A stretch of 64,000 nt of DNA from Sphingomonas chungangi (GTDB lineage Bacteria > Pseudomonadota > Alphaproteobacteria > Sphingomonadales > Sphingomonadaceae): NCBI RefSeq assembly GCF_013778325.1, contig NZ_JACEIB010000001.1, forward strand, positions 434,001-498,000, read 5' to 3'. Both the position numbers and the translations under genes were made by a program. The notes beneath the pieces are model-generated. The model was not told where the DNA came from and did no database searches. It saw nothing but the letters and a program-made list of their open reading frames with translations. Positions 45,072 to 53,203 of the stretch are shown in pieces; position 1 is the first letter of the stretch; the number at the start of each line of letters is the position of its first letter.

Positions 45072-47195
45072 ATGGCGACCGTTGCTTTGAACAAGCGCGT
45101 TTGGATGGATGCCACGAAGGGTGCGATCCTGCCGATCGCCGCTTTGACGCTCGTCGCGCTGATGGTCGTGCCGATGCCAGCCTTCATGCTGGATATCGGC
45201 TTCATCACCAACATCGTCATCAGCCTCGCGGTGCTGATGGTGGCGCTGAACGCCGCCAAGCCGCTCGATTTCTCCGCCTTCCCGACCGTTTTGCTGTTCG
45301 CGACCCTGCTGCGCCTCGCGCTCAACGTCGCCTCCACCCGCGTGGTGCTGGTGCACGGGCATGAGGGCGATGCGGCCGCCGGCCACGTCATCGAGGCGTT
45401 CGGCAGCTTCCTGATCGGCGGCAACTACGCCGTCGGCATCTTCGTCTTCGCGATTATCATGATCATCAACCTGGTGGTGATCACCAAGGGCGCAGGCCGC
45501 GTGTCGGAAGTCTCGGCGCGTTTCACCCTCGATGCGATGCCCGGCAAGCAGATGGCGATCGACGCCGATCTCAACGCTGGCCTGCTGACCCCGGACCAGG
45601 CCAAGCTGCGCCGCCAGGAAGTCGCCACCGAGGCCGATTTCTACGGTTCTATGGACGGTTCGTCGAAGTTCGTGAAGGGTGATGCCGTCGCCGGTGTGCT
45701 GGTGCTCGTCGTCAACATCCTCGGCGGCCTGATCCTGGGCGTCGTCAGCCACAAGATGGCGATCGGCGATGCCGCCAAGAATTACGTCCAGCTCGCCATC
45801 GGCGACGCGCTGGTCGCGCAGATCCCGGCGCTGCTGCTGTCGATCGCGGCGGCCTCGATCGTCACCCGCGTCAACTCGCCGCTCGATCTCGGCGGGCAGA
45901 TCACCCAGCAGTTCGGTTCGGCCAAGGCGTGGACGCCGGTGGCCGGCATCCTCACCATCCTCGGCGTGCTGCCGGGCATGCCGCACGTCATCTTCCTGCC
46001 CGCCGCCGCGCTCGCCGGTTTTGCCGCCTGGAAGCTGCGCAACGCCGATCAGCTGAAGAAGGCCGAGGCGGAAGTCGCCGCCAAGGCGCCCGCCGCCACG
46101 CCCGCCAACCCTGCCTCGATCGGCTGGAACGAGGTCTCCAACGACGCGCCGCTCGGCCTCGAGGTCGGTTACGGCCTCGTCAGCCTCGTCGACGAGCGCA
46201 AGGGCGCGCCGCTTATGGCGCGGATCACCGGCATCCGCCGCCAGCTCTCCAAGGAGCTCGGCTTCGTGATTCCGCTGGTGCGCGTCCGCGACGACATGAA
46301 CCTCGCCCCCAACGCCTATCGCATCACCGTCGGCGGTGTCGTGGTGGGTGAGGACGAGTGCCACCCCAACGATCTGCTCGCACTCGATTCGGGCGATCTC
46401 GCCGCCACCGTGCAGGGTCGCCCCGCCAAGGACCCGACCTTCGGGCTCGACGCGGTGTGGATCAGCCCGGACAAGCGCGGCGAGGCCGTGATCGCGGGCT
46501 ATACCGTGGTCGATCCGTCGACCGTGCTGGCGACCCACCTCAACCACCTGATCATGACGCACGCCGCCGATCTGTTCGGCATGGACGAGGCGCAGAAGCT
46601 GCTCGACGAGCTCAAGGAGAAGGCGCCGCAGCTGGTCGCGGGCATCACGCCCGCGCCGCTCAGTCTCTCGCAGATCGCCAACCTCTGCCGCTCGCTGCTC
46701 CTGGAAGGCGTGCCGCTCAAGGACTTCCGCCGCATCGCCGAGGCCATGGCCGACGCGGCGCGCGACGAGAGCGATCCCGTCCAGCTGGTCGAGCAGGTCC
46801 GCCGCCGCATCGGCGCGCTGATCGTCCAGACCATGGTGCCGGTGCGCATGCCGCTCCCGGTCGTGACGCTCGACGCCGGGCTGGAGAGCCTGCTCACCCA
46901 GGCGGTCCGCTCGGGCCCGAACTCGGCGCATCCGATCGAGCCCGCGCTGGCCGGCCGCATCGTCCAGGCGGTCACCGAGGCGGTGGCGCCGATGGTCGGC
47001 GAGGCGCGTCGCTTCGCGATCGTCACCTCGCCGATCGCGCGCCGTGCGCTCGCCCGCCTGCTCAAGCCGCATCTGTCGGACGCGCCGGTGCTGTCCTTCC
47101 TCGAAATCCCCGACGGCAAGCCCGTCGAGGTGGTCGCCGTGGTCGGCGGACAGGCCCCGCAGGTGACCCATCGTGAGCCGGAGATGGCGCGATGA
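45072..47195 (+). CDS. flhA: Flagellar export gate protein FlhA
   Basis: A 707-residue protein with eight predicted membrane spans in the first about 330 residues (starting ILPIAALTLVALMVVPMPAFMLDIGFITNIVISLAVLMVALNA). The FHIPEP-type signature is at LDFSAFPTVLLFATLLRLALNVASTRVVL, then AGRVSEVSARFTLDAMPGKQMAIDADLNAG. A large cytoplasmic domain carries DNLAPNAYRI-like and LVEQVRRRIGALIVQTM text. It forms the nonameric export gate. It overlaps fliA by four bases. Confidence 0.97.
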   Translation: MATVALNKRVWMDATKGAILPIAALTLVALMVVPMPAFMLDIGFITNIVISLAVLMVALNAAKPLDFSAFPTVLLFATLLRLALNVASTRVVLVHGHEGDAAAGHVIEAFGSFLIGGNYAVGIFVFAIIMIINLVVITKGAGRVSEVSARFTLDAMPGKQMAIDADLNAGLLTPDQAKLRRQEVATEADFYGSMDGSSKFVKGDAVAGVLVLVVNILGGLILGVVSHKMAIGDAAKNYVQLAIGDALVAQIPALLLSIAAASIVTRVNSPLDLGGQITQQFGSAKAWTPVAGILTILGVLPGMPHVIFLPAAALAGFAAWKLRNADQLKKAEAEVAAKAPAATPANPASIGWNEVSNDAPLGLEVGYGLVSLVDERKGAPLMARITGIRRQLSKELGFVIPLVRVRDDMNLAPNAYRITVGGVVVGEDECHPNDLLALDSGDLAATVQGRPAKDPTFGLDAVWISPDKRGEAVIAGYTVVDPSTVLATHLNHLIMTHAADLFGMDEAQKLLDELKEKAPQLVAGITPAPLSLSQIANLCRSLLLEGVPLKDFRRIAEAMADAARDESDPVQLVEQVRRRIGALIVQTMVPVRMPLPVVTLDAGLESLLTQAVRSGPNSAHPIEPALAGRIVQAVTEAVAPMVGEARRFAIVTSPIARRALARLLKPHLSDAPVLSFLEIPDGKPVEVVAVVGGQAPQVTHREPEMAR

Positions 47196-47902
47196 ACATG
47201 ATGACCTACGCCCGCAAACCGCAGCGCCAGACTCAGGCGTCGCTGGTCAGCGCGCACATGCCGCTGGTCCGCAAGATCGCCTGGCACGTCCATGGCCGCG
47301 TCTCGAACGCGATCGACATCGAGGACCTCGTACAGATCGGCATGGTCGCTTTGGTCGAGGCGGCGAACGGCTACGAGGATCGCGGCCACGCTTTCTCCAC
47401 TTATGCGGGGATGCGCGTGCGCGGCGCGATGATCGATCACCTGCGCCGCCACGCCAGCCAGTGCCGTTCCGGCATGGCCAAGCGCAAGGAGATCGCCAAG
47501 GTCCGCGCCGAGATCGAAGGCAAGCTGGGCCGCGCGGCTTCTGAAGCCGAGATGGCGCAGGCGATGGGCCTCGACGCCACCAGCTTCCGCGAGATGGCCG
47601 ACGCCGCCGAGAGCGTGCGCCACGAATCACTGGACGAGGTCTATTCGGACCAGTCGATGTGGTTCGCCGATGTCGAGGAGGGCGCCGACGAGCAGCTCGA
47701 TCGCGGCCGGCTCGGCGAGGCGCTGGCCGAGCATATCGCCCAGCTGCCCGAGCGCGAGGCGATGGTCCTCCAGCTCTATTTCGTCGAGGAATTGAACCTC
47801 GAGGAGATCGGGCAGGTGCTGGATATCGGCGCCGCGCGCGTCTGCCAGATCAAGAAGTCCGCGCTCGACAAGCTGCGCGGGCGGCTCGCCGACTTCCGCT
47901 GA
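47192..47902 (+). CDS. fliA: Flagellar sigma factor FliA (sigma-28)
   Basis: A 236-residue sigma-70 family protein with regions 2 (VRKIAWHVHGRVSNAIDIEDLVQIGMVALVEAANGYEDRGHAFSTYAGMRVRGAMIDHLRR), 3 (RAASEAEMAQAMGLDATSFREM) and 4 (LPEREAMVLQLYFVEELNLEEIGQVLDIGAARVCQIKKSALDKLR), as in FliA. It should read the TAAA-N15-GCCGATAA-like promoters seen before motA and both flagellin genes. Coupled to flhA. FlhF and FlhG, which often sit between these genes, are absent here. Last gene of the flgA operon. Confidence 0.95.
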   Translation: MNMMTYARKPQRQTQASLVSAHMPLVRKIAWHVHGRVSNAIDIEDLVQIGMVALVEAANGYEDRGHAFSTYAGMRVRGAMIDHLRRHASQCRSGMAKRKEIAKVRAEIEGKLGRAASEAEMAQAMGLDATSFREMADAAESVRHESLDEVYSDQSMWFADVEEGADEQLDRGRLGEALAEHIAQLPEREAMVLQLYFVEELNLEEIGQVLDIGAARVCQIKKSALDKLRGRLADFR

Positions 47903-47913
47903 CGTTGCGGCAT

Positions 47914-47931
47914 GGCCGACATTTGTCGGCC
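47914..47931 (+). terminator. Palindrome after fliA, possible terminator
   Basis: GGCCGACATTTGTCGGCC, eight-pair stem with a two-base loop, 12 bases past the fliA stop. There is no T-run, so it may instead be an operator or a Rho-dependent end. Confidence 0.4.
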
Positions 47932-47985
47932 GGCCCGAGCGGGCGTATCATTCCATCGGTGGCGATCCGCTGCCGGAGGAAGGAT

Positions 47986-48492
47986 ATGACGTCGCTCGAA
48001 CGGCATCTCTTCAACTATGCCGAATATCACCGCGATCACCGCAACGTTCTGACCCACATGGTCGGCATCCCGCTGATCGTGTTCGCGGTGGATGTGCTGG
48101 CCTCGCGGCCGATCGTCGCGATCGGCGATCACATGGTGGTGACACCGACGATGCTGCTCTCCGTTCTGTCGGCGATCTTCTACCTGCGGCTGGACCTGCG
48201 CTTCGGGCTGGCGATGACGGCGCTGCTTGCGCTTGGCGCCTGGGCCGGGCTGGTCGTCGCCGGCATCTCGACCGCGACATGGCTGACGGTGGGTGTCGGC
48301 GCGTTCGTGGTCGGCTGGGCGATCCAGTTCCTCGGCCATCATTATGAAGGCCGGAAGCCCGCTTTCCTCGACGACATTCGTGGCCTGATCGTAGGCCCGC
48401 TATTCGTCGTGGCGGAAATCGGCTTCGTGCTGGGCGCGCGCCTCGAGGTTCGCGACGCGATCGCCCGCACTCAGTTGCCGTCGTCGTCCTGA
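47986..48492 (+). CDS. Mpo1/DUF962-like membrane protein
   Basis: A 168-residue protein with about four membrane spans. The N-terminal LFNYAEYHRDHRNVLTHMVGIPLIVFAVDVL and the later WAIQFLGHHYEGRKPAFLDDIRGLIVGPLFVVAE have the histidine pattern of the DUF962 family; its yeast member Mpo1 is an Fe-dependent dioxygenase of 2-hydroxy fatty acids. Sphingolipid-making sphingomonads commonly carry it. GGAGGAAGG before the ATG at 47986 fixes the start. Its 3' end overlaps the convergent gene at 48471 by 22 bases. No visible tie to motility. Confidence 0.88.
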   Translation: MTSLERHLFNYAEYHRDHRNVLTHMVGIPLIVFAVDVLASRPIVAIGDHMVVTPTMLLSVLSAIFYLRLDLRFGLAMTALLALGAWAGLVVAGISTATWLTVGVGAFVVGWAIQFLGHHYEGRKPAFLDDIRGLIVGPLFVVAEIGFVLGARLEVRDAIARTQLPSSS

Positions 48493-49259
48493 TCCTGCTT
48501 CGGCGGGTGGCTCGGCAGCACGCCGAGCTTCGCCTGGATGCGATCGAGCCGCGTGCCGATCTCCGAAAATCCGCTGCGCGTCATGTCGTTGAGCGATGAC
48601 ACGCCGGCCGGCTGACGCTGGTCGAGCGCCAGGCGCAGCATGTCGAGCTGGTGCTGCACGTCGGCGACCGACGCCGGTGCACCGTTGGGTGAGGCGACGG
48701 CAAGCCGGCTCGCCGCGGCATCCAGCCGGGCGGACGCATCGTCGAGATGCTGGACGAGCTGCGGCACCCGGCGCAGCGCATCGCGCTCTGCCACGGCCTC
48801 CTCGCGCGCTACCCCGGCACGGGCCAGCGTGCGGCTGACCGCGATCAGGCCGCCCAGCGAGATCAGGCTGGTGAACAACGCCAGGCAGACGATCGCCAGC
48901 AGCAGCCTGTGGGGGTTGGAGCCGGCCGGCACCGTTTCCCGCGGCGGGAAAGGCGCGGATGTCCCGCCGGCCGGCTCCTCCGCCTCGGCCGCCGGTTCCG
49001 GGGCTTCGGCAGATTCGGATGGCGCAGGCGCTTCGATCTCGGCGACGTGCTCGGTCGACGGTGTCTCCCCCGCAGCCTTGCGGCCGCGGCGCGGTACACG
49101 CCGCGGCTCGGGCTGCGGCTCCGCGACCTCCAGAACGGGCGCGGGCGCTTCGATCGGGGCGGCCTCGGCGGCAGCCACCATCTCGAAATCGTCGAACACC
49201 AGTTCCTCGTCGGCTTCGTCGCCGGGGAAGTCGGGGAGGGAGGGGTTGCCGTCGCTCAT
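48471..49259 (-). CDS. Hypothetical single-span membrane protein beside the flagellins
   Basis: A 262-residue protein from the ATG at 49257-49259. Residues about 1-110 are acidic and Pro/Ala/Glu-rich (likely disordered). One membrane span (HRLLLAIVCLALFTSLISLGGLIAV) follows, then a coiled-coil periplasmic part (REEAVAERDALRRVPQLVQHLDDASARLDAAASRL ... ALDQRQPAGVSSLNDM). An upstream in-frame start (49340) would run into the flagellin terminator and is rejected. It sits just downstream of the flagellin pair on the same strand. Topology suggests a membrane tether. No family was recognised. Confidence 0.7.
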   Translation of the reverse strand: MSDGNPSLPDFPGDEADEELVFDDFEMVAAAEAAPIEAPAPVLEVAEPQPEPRRVPRRGRKAAGETPSTEHVAEIEAPAPSESAEAPEPAAEAEEPAGGTSAPFPPRETVPAGSNPHRLLLAIVCLALFTSLISLGGLIAVSRTLARAGVAREEAVAERDALRRVPQLVQHLDDASARLDAAASRLAVASPNGAPASVADVQHQLDMLRLALDQRQPAGVSSLNDMTRSGFSEIGTRLDRIQAKLGVLPSHPPKQDQDDDGN

Positions 49260-49302
49260 GGGCTTGCCTGTCTGTCGGAGCGTGCGCGTCGAAAGAAGAA
49301 AT

Positions 49303-49338
49303 GGCCTCCGGCGCGGGGGAGCTGTTGCGCCGGAGGCC
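49303..49338 (-). terminator. Intrinsic terminator of flagellin gene 1
   Basis: Twelve-pair stem, GGCCTCCGGCGC with GCGCCGGAGGCC, followed on the minus strand by ATTTCTTCTTTC, 28 bases past the flagellin stop. The same stem occurs after the second flagellin gene. Confidence 0.8.
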
Positions 49339-49366
49339 AAAGCCTCAAGTCAGAACCGTGAGGTCC

Positions 49367-50224
49367 TTACTGGAGGAGCTTGAGCACGCCCTGCTGCGAC
49401 TGGTTCGCCTGGGCGAGCATCGCGGTGGCGGCCTGGTTGAGGATCTGCGCCTTGGCGAGGTTGGTGGTCTCGGCCGAGAAATCGGCATCGGCGATGCGGG
49501 ACTTGGCGTCCGTCAGGTTGGTGACGTTGTTGGTCAGGTTGTTGACCACAGAGTTCAGCTGGCTCTCCGAAGCGCCGAGGCCGGCGCGGACGGTGTTGAC
49601 CGTCTTCAGGAAGGCATCGGCGCTGTCGATCGTGGTGTTGGCGTTCGCCACCGAGGTCACGTCCATCTGGCCGGCGGTCGCCGTGGCGTTGGCCGCCAGC
49701 ACGGCGGTCGCCTTGCTGGTGTCGAGGTTGCCGATCTTGACGTCGACGGTCTCGCCGTTGTTCGATCCGGTCTGGATCGTGAACTTCGTGCCGGCGCCGC
49801 CGTTGGTCGTGTCGAACAGCGCGGTGCCGTTGAACTTTGTGTCGGTCAGCGTCGAGCTGATCTGCGACTTCAGCTGGGTGACTTCCGCCTGCATGTTGGT
49901 GCGGTCGTCGGCCGAGTAAGTGCCCGAGGCGGACTGCACGGCCAGCTCGCGGATGCGCTGGACCATGTTGGTCACCTCGTCCAGCGCGCCGTCGGCGGTC
50001 TGGGCCAGGCTGATGCCGTCATTGGCGTTGGAGATCGCCTGGTTCATGCCGGTGATCTGCGACTGCATGGAGTTGCTGATCGCGAGACCCGCGGCGTCGT
50101 CCGAGGCCGAGTTGATGCGCTTGCCCGAGGACAGGCGGGCCATCGCCGTCTGGAGCTCGTTGTTCGCCATGCGCGAGCCGTTCTGGGCACGCAGCGCGGC
50201 GCTGTTGGATGCGATAACGGTCAT
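49367..50224 (-). CDS. fliC: Flagellin, copy 1
   Basis: A 285-residue short flagellin. The D0/D1 N-terminus [20 protein letters not shown] and C-terminus [20 protein letters not shown] are typical, with [19 protein letters not shown] inside. The central part is small, so the outer D2/D3 domains are essentially missing. It is nearly identical to copy 2 in the first about 66 and last about 65 residues and differs in the centre (about residues 137-215). It has its own sigma-28-like promoter and terminator. There are no cysteines. Confidence 0.97.
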   Translation of the reverse strand: MTVIASNSAALRAQNGSRMANNELQTAMARLSSGKRINSASDDAAGLAISNSMQSQITGMNQAISNANDGISLAQTADGALDEVTNMVQRIRELAVQSASGTYSADDRTNMQAEVTQLKSQISSTLTDTKFNGTALFDTTNGGAGTKFTIQTGSNNGETVDVKIGNLDTSKATAVLAANATATAGQMDVTSVANANTTIDSADAFLKTVNTVRAGLGASESQLNSVVNNLTNNVTNLTDAKSRIADADFSAETTNLAKAQILNQAATAMLAQANQSQQGVLKLLQ

Positions 50225-50289
50225 GTCGAATTCCTTTTCCCGCTCTGGAGCCGGAAGGGCCTTCGATGACCGCCTCGGCTACATGATGA

Positions 50290-50316
50290 TTAACGGCGCA
50301 AAGCCCGAAACCTTTA
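50290..50316 (-). promoter_or_regulatory. Sigma-28 (FliA) promoter for flagellin 1
   Basis: Minus strand TAAA (50316-50313), exactly 15 bases, then GCCGTTAA (50297-50290), one mismatch to TAAA-N15-GCCGATAA. It lies 66 bases before the ATG. Confidence 0.8.
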
Positions 50317-50372
50317 GGTTTTTGGCCGGAATTTTTCTCTCCGAACCAGGTGCTTGCGCCAAAAAGAGAAAT

Positions 50373-50408
50373 GGCCTCCGGCGCGGGGAAGCAAATGCGC
50401 CGGAGGCC
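50373..50408 (-). terminator. Intrinsic terminator of flagellin gene 2
   Basis: The same GGCCTCCGGCGC/GCGCCGGAGGCC stem as after copy 1, loop differing, followed on the minus strand by ATTTCTCTTTTTGG, 27 bases past the stop. Confidence 0.82.
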
Positions 50409-50434
50409 ATCGCCTCAAGTAGGAACCGAGGTCC

Positions 50435-51259
50435 TTACTGGAGAAGCTTGAGGACGCCCTGCTGCGACTGGTTCGCCTGGGCGAGCATCGCGGTGGCGGC
50501 CTGGTTGAGGATCTGCGCCTTGGCGAGGTTGGTCGTCTCGGCGGAGAAGTCGGCATCGGAGATGCGCGACTTGGCATCGGTCAGGTTGGTGACGTTGTTG
50601 GTCAGGTTGTTGACCACCGAGTTCAGCTGGCTCTCCGAAGCGCCGAGGCCGGCGCGGATCGTGTCGACCTGCTTCAGTGCATCGTCGATGCCGCCGGTCG
50701 TCGCCAGCGTCAGGTTGGCGTCGGCCGCCGTGTCGACCTTCAGCGACAGCGCGGTGGTGACCTTGTCCAGCTTGCCGACCACGATGTCGACGGTCTGGCC
50801 CTTGTCGGAACCGGTCTGGATCGTGGTGGTCACGTCGGCGGTCTTGCTGAACAGCGCGGTGCCGTTGAACTTGGTGTCACCGATGATGTTGGTGATCTGG
50901 TTCTGCAGCTGGGTGACTTCCGCCTGCATGTTGGTGCGGTCGTCGTCGCTGTAGGTGCCCGAAGCCGACTGCACGGCCAGCTCGCGGATGCGCTGCAGGT
51001 TGTTGGTCACCTCGTCCAGCGCGCCGTCGGCGGTCTGCGCCAGCGAGATGCCGTCGTTGGAGTTGCTGATCGCCTGGTTCATGCCGGTGATCTGCGACTG
51101 CATGGAGTTGCTGATCGCGAGACCCGCGGCGTCGTCCGAAGCCGAGTTGATGCGCTTGCCCGAGGACAGGCGGGCCATCGCCGTCTGGAGCTCGTTGTTC
51201 GCCATGCGCGAGCCGTTCTGGGCACGCAGCGCGGCGCTGTTGGATGCGATAACGGTCAT
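50435..51259 (-). CDS. fliC: Flagellin, copy 2
   Basis: A 274-residue flagellin paralog of copy 1. The conserved ends match almost exactly, while the centre (from about residue 118, [27 protein letters not shown]...) has diverged and is 11 residues shorter. The leader sequence just before the ATG (AAAAGGAATTCGAC) is the same as in copy 1. It has a separate, weaker sigma-28-like promoter. The tandem arrangement allows recombination or gene conversion between copies. Confidence 0.97.
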   Translation of the reverse strand: MTVIASNSAALRAQNGSRMANNELQTAMARLSSGKRINSASDDAAGLAISNSMQSQITGMNQAISNSNDGISLAQTADGALDEVTNNLQRIRELAVQSASGTYSDDDRTNMQAEVTQLQNQITNIIGDTKFNGTALFSKTADVTTTIQTGSDKGQTVDIVVGKLDKVTTALSLKVDTAADANLTLATTGGIDDALKQVDTIRAGLGASESQLNSVVNNLTNNVTNLTDAKSRISDADFSAETTNLAKAQILNQAATAMLAQANQSQQGVLKLLQ

Positions 51260-51324
51260 GTCGAATTCCTTTTCCCGCTCAATGAGCCGGGGTGGTCTGC
51301 ATGACCGTCTCGGCTACGAACCGG

Positions 51325-51351
51325 GTAACGACGTGGGACAGGCGAGATTTA
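51325..51351 (-). promoter_or_regulatory. Sigma-28-like promoter for flagellin 2 (weaker)
   Basis: Minus strand TAAA (51351-51348), 15 bases, then GTCGTTAC (51332-51325), matching five of eight -10 positions of GCCGATAA. Same spacing and similar distance to the ATG (66 bases) as in copy 1. Confidence 0.55.
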
Positions 51352-51557
51352 GCGAGCGCCGCCGATGTTTTTTACCAACGTCGCGTTAACCATGCCCGCT
51401 CGCCAAACCGCCCCACGCGCGCCTTCGCGGGTCGTACGGGCGGGATTCCGCCGGGCGCGCGCGTGCCTCACGTACGAGCGTGCCTGCGCGCGTTAACCAT
51501 TTGTTTGCCACGATCGGCGAAATTGCCCTGGTCGGTGGATACCGGCGGGGAGCCAGT

Positions 51558-52820
51558 ATGAACGTGATTGGGATCAGTGCCCGTGCAGCCCAGCAAAACC
51601 CGGCAATTTCCGCCTGGTTGGCGGGTGTCGGCATCGCCGTGCGCCCGGTCGACGTGGCGGCCCAGCCGGCCCGCGACGAGGTAAGGATTCTGGCGGCCGA
51701 CGAGATTTCGCGCGCCACCGTCCGCGATATCCTGATCGAGACCGGCGAAAATGTCGCTCCGGCCCTTATCCTTTCGTCGAAGGGCATGCCGGCGCGCATC
51801 CGCTTCGGCTTCGAGGACATGGCGTTCGGCCTGGCGCTGCTCGCCGAGCTGGTCCGCCCCGAGGCGCGGCCGGCGGTGGGCGAGCCGGAGAGCGCGATTT
51901 ACCTGAAGCTCGCCGAGAAGGTCGCCGGCTCCGACGCCACCGTGCTCGTCCTCGGCGAGACCGGCACCGGCAAGGAGGGCATCGCCCGCTTCATTCACGC
52001 GTCCAGCCCGCGCATCGACAAGCCCTTCGTGGCCGTCAACTGCGCCGCGCTGCCCGACACGATGCTGGAAGCGATCCTGTTCGGCCACGCCAAGGGCGCC
52101 TTCACCGGTGCCGCCGGCGCCTCCGAAGGCCTGTTTCGCGCCGCCGACGGCGGTACTCTTTTCCTCGACGAGATCGCCGAGATGCCGCTCGCGCTGCAGG
52201 CGAAGCTGCTGCGCGCCGTGCAGGAGCGTGAGGTGCTCCCCGTCGGCGCCACCCAGCCGGTGAAAGTCGACGTCCGCATCATCGCGGCGGCCAACCGCGA
52301 GCTGGCGATCGAGGTGCAGGAAGGCCGCTTCCGCGCCGATCTCTACTGGCGCCTCAACGTCATGCCGCTGGCGCTGAAGCCGCTGAAAGCCCGCCGCCTC
52401 GACATCCGCGCGATTACCGCGGCGCTGATCCTCCGCCACACCCGCGAGGGCGAGAGCGTCGCCTGGCCGACCGCCAACGCGCTCGACCGGCTGATGGCGC
52501 ACGAGTGGCCCGGCAACGTCCGCGAGCTCGACAACGTCATCCAGCGCGCGCTGCTGCTGCGCATGGGGGACCGCATCGAGGCCGACGATCTCGCCATCGA
52601 GGTGATGGCGCAGGCTGCTCCCCAGCTTTCCATCGTCCCGTCGATCGTTCCGGTCGCCGGCAACCTCGCCGAGGTCGCCCGCGCGTCCGAGATCGAAGCG
52701 ATCCGCGTCGCGCTGGAAGAGACCGGTGGCAGGCGCCTGCTCGCCGCCGCCAAGCTCGGCATTTCCGAACGGACCCTGCGCTACCGGCTCGCCGAGATGC
52801 GCGGGCTCAAGGCCGCCTGA
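51558..52820 (+). CDS. Sigma-54-dependent flagellar activator (FleQ/FlbD-like)
   Basis: A 420-residue bacterial enhancer-binding protein. Residues 1-110 are a divergent N-terminal domain without a clear phospho-acceptor. The AAA+ domain follows, with Walker A GETGTGKE (133-140), the sigma-54-contact loop GAFTGA (180-185), Walker [13 protein letters not shown] and arginine finger region [20 protein letters not shown] Fis-type helix-turn-helix ends the protein ([25 protein letters not shown]). GGGGAG before the ATG at 51558 fixes the start. It heads the fliE-flhB operon and is the likely activator of the three sigma-54 promoters in this window. Confidence 0.92.
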   Translation: MNVIGISARAAQQNPAISAWLAGVGIAVRPVDVAAQPARDEVRILAADEISRATVRDILIETGENVAPALILSSKGMPARIRFGFEDMAFGLALLAELVRPEARPAVGEPESAIYLKLAEKVAGSDATVLVLGETGTGKEGIARFIHASSPRIDKPFVAVNCAALPDTMLEAILFGHAKGAFTGAAGASEGLFRAADGGTLFLDEIAEMPLALQAKLLRAVQEREVLPVGATQPVKVDVRIIAAANRELAIEVQEGRFRADLYWRLNVMPLALKPLKARRLDIRAITAALILRHTREGESVAWPTANALDRLMAHEWPGNVRELDNVIQRALLLRMGDRIEADDLAIEVMAQAAPQLSIVPSIVPVAGNLAEVARASEIEAIRVALEETGGRRLLAAAKLGISERTLRYRLAEMRGLKAA

Positions 52821-52830
52821 GGGATAGACG

Positions 52831-53202
52831 ATGACCACGATCAACGCTTCCAGCCTGATGGCGCTGAGGAACCAGATCCTCCAGCAGAACCAGGCGCTGC
52901 AGAAGGCGGCGGCCTCCGGCCCGCAGTCGATCACCGATATCGCTGCCACGGCACCGACCACCGGCACGCAGGCGACGACGGGCACCGATTTCGGCGCGAC
53001 GCTGAAGGGCGTCCTCGATCAGGTCAACGGCGCGCAGTCGAAGGCCGAGGATCTCTCCGTCGCCTACGAGCGCGGCGAGACCACCGACATCGCGTCTGTG
53101 ATGCTGGCCCGCGAAAAGGCTTCCGTCGGCTTCCAGGCCACCCTGCAAGTCCGCAACAAACTCCTGTCCGCCTACAAGGACATCATGAGCATGTCGGTGT
53201 AA
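52831..53202 (+). CDS. fliE: Flagellar MS ring-rod junction protein FliE
   Basis: A 123-residue protein. The C-terminal half (GTDFGATLKGVLDQVNGAQSKAEDLSVAYERGETTDIASVMLAREKASVGFQATLQVRNKLLSAYKDIMSMSV) is the FliE signature. It links the MS ring to the rod and is exported first. It lies ten bases after the activator gene and one base before fliF. Confidence 0.95.
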   Translation: MTTINASSLMALRNQILQQNQALQKAAASGPQSITDIAATAPTTGTQATTGTDFGATLKGVLDQVNGAQSKAEDLSVAYERGETTDIASVMLAREKASVGFQATLQVRNKLLSAYKDIMSMSV

Positions 53203-53203
53203 T

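Noticed and set aside
44154-47171. 1005-codon open frame antisense to flhA and the transglycosylase
   Set aside because: Composition dominated by Arg, His, Asp and Gly repeats typical of antisense high-GC frames; flhA on the plus strand is certain.
48471-49340. Longer start (49340) for the hypothetical membrane protein
   Set aside because: It would translate through the flagellin terminator stem; the ATG at 49257-49259 begins a natural acidic protein.
50290-50316. Sigma-54 promoter at the flagellin gene
   Set aside because: GC to CC spacing on the relevant strand is 11, whereas a sigma-28 match with exact 15-base spacing is present.
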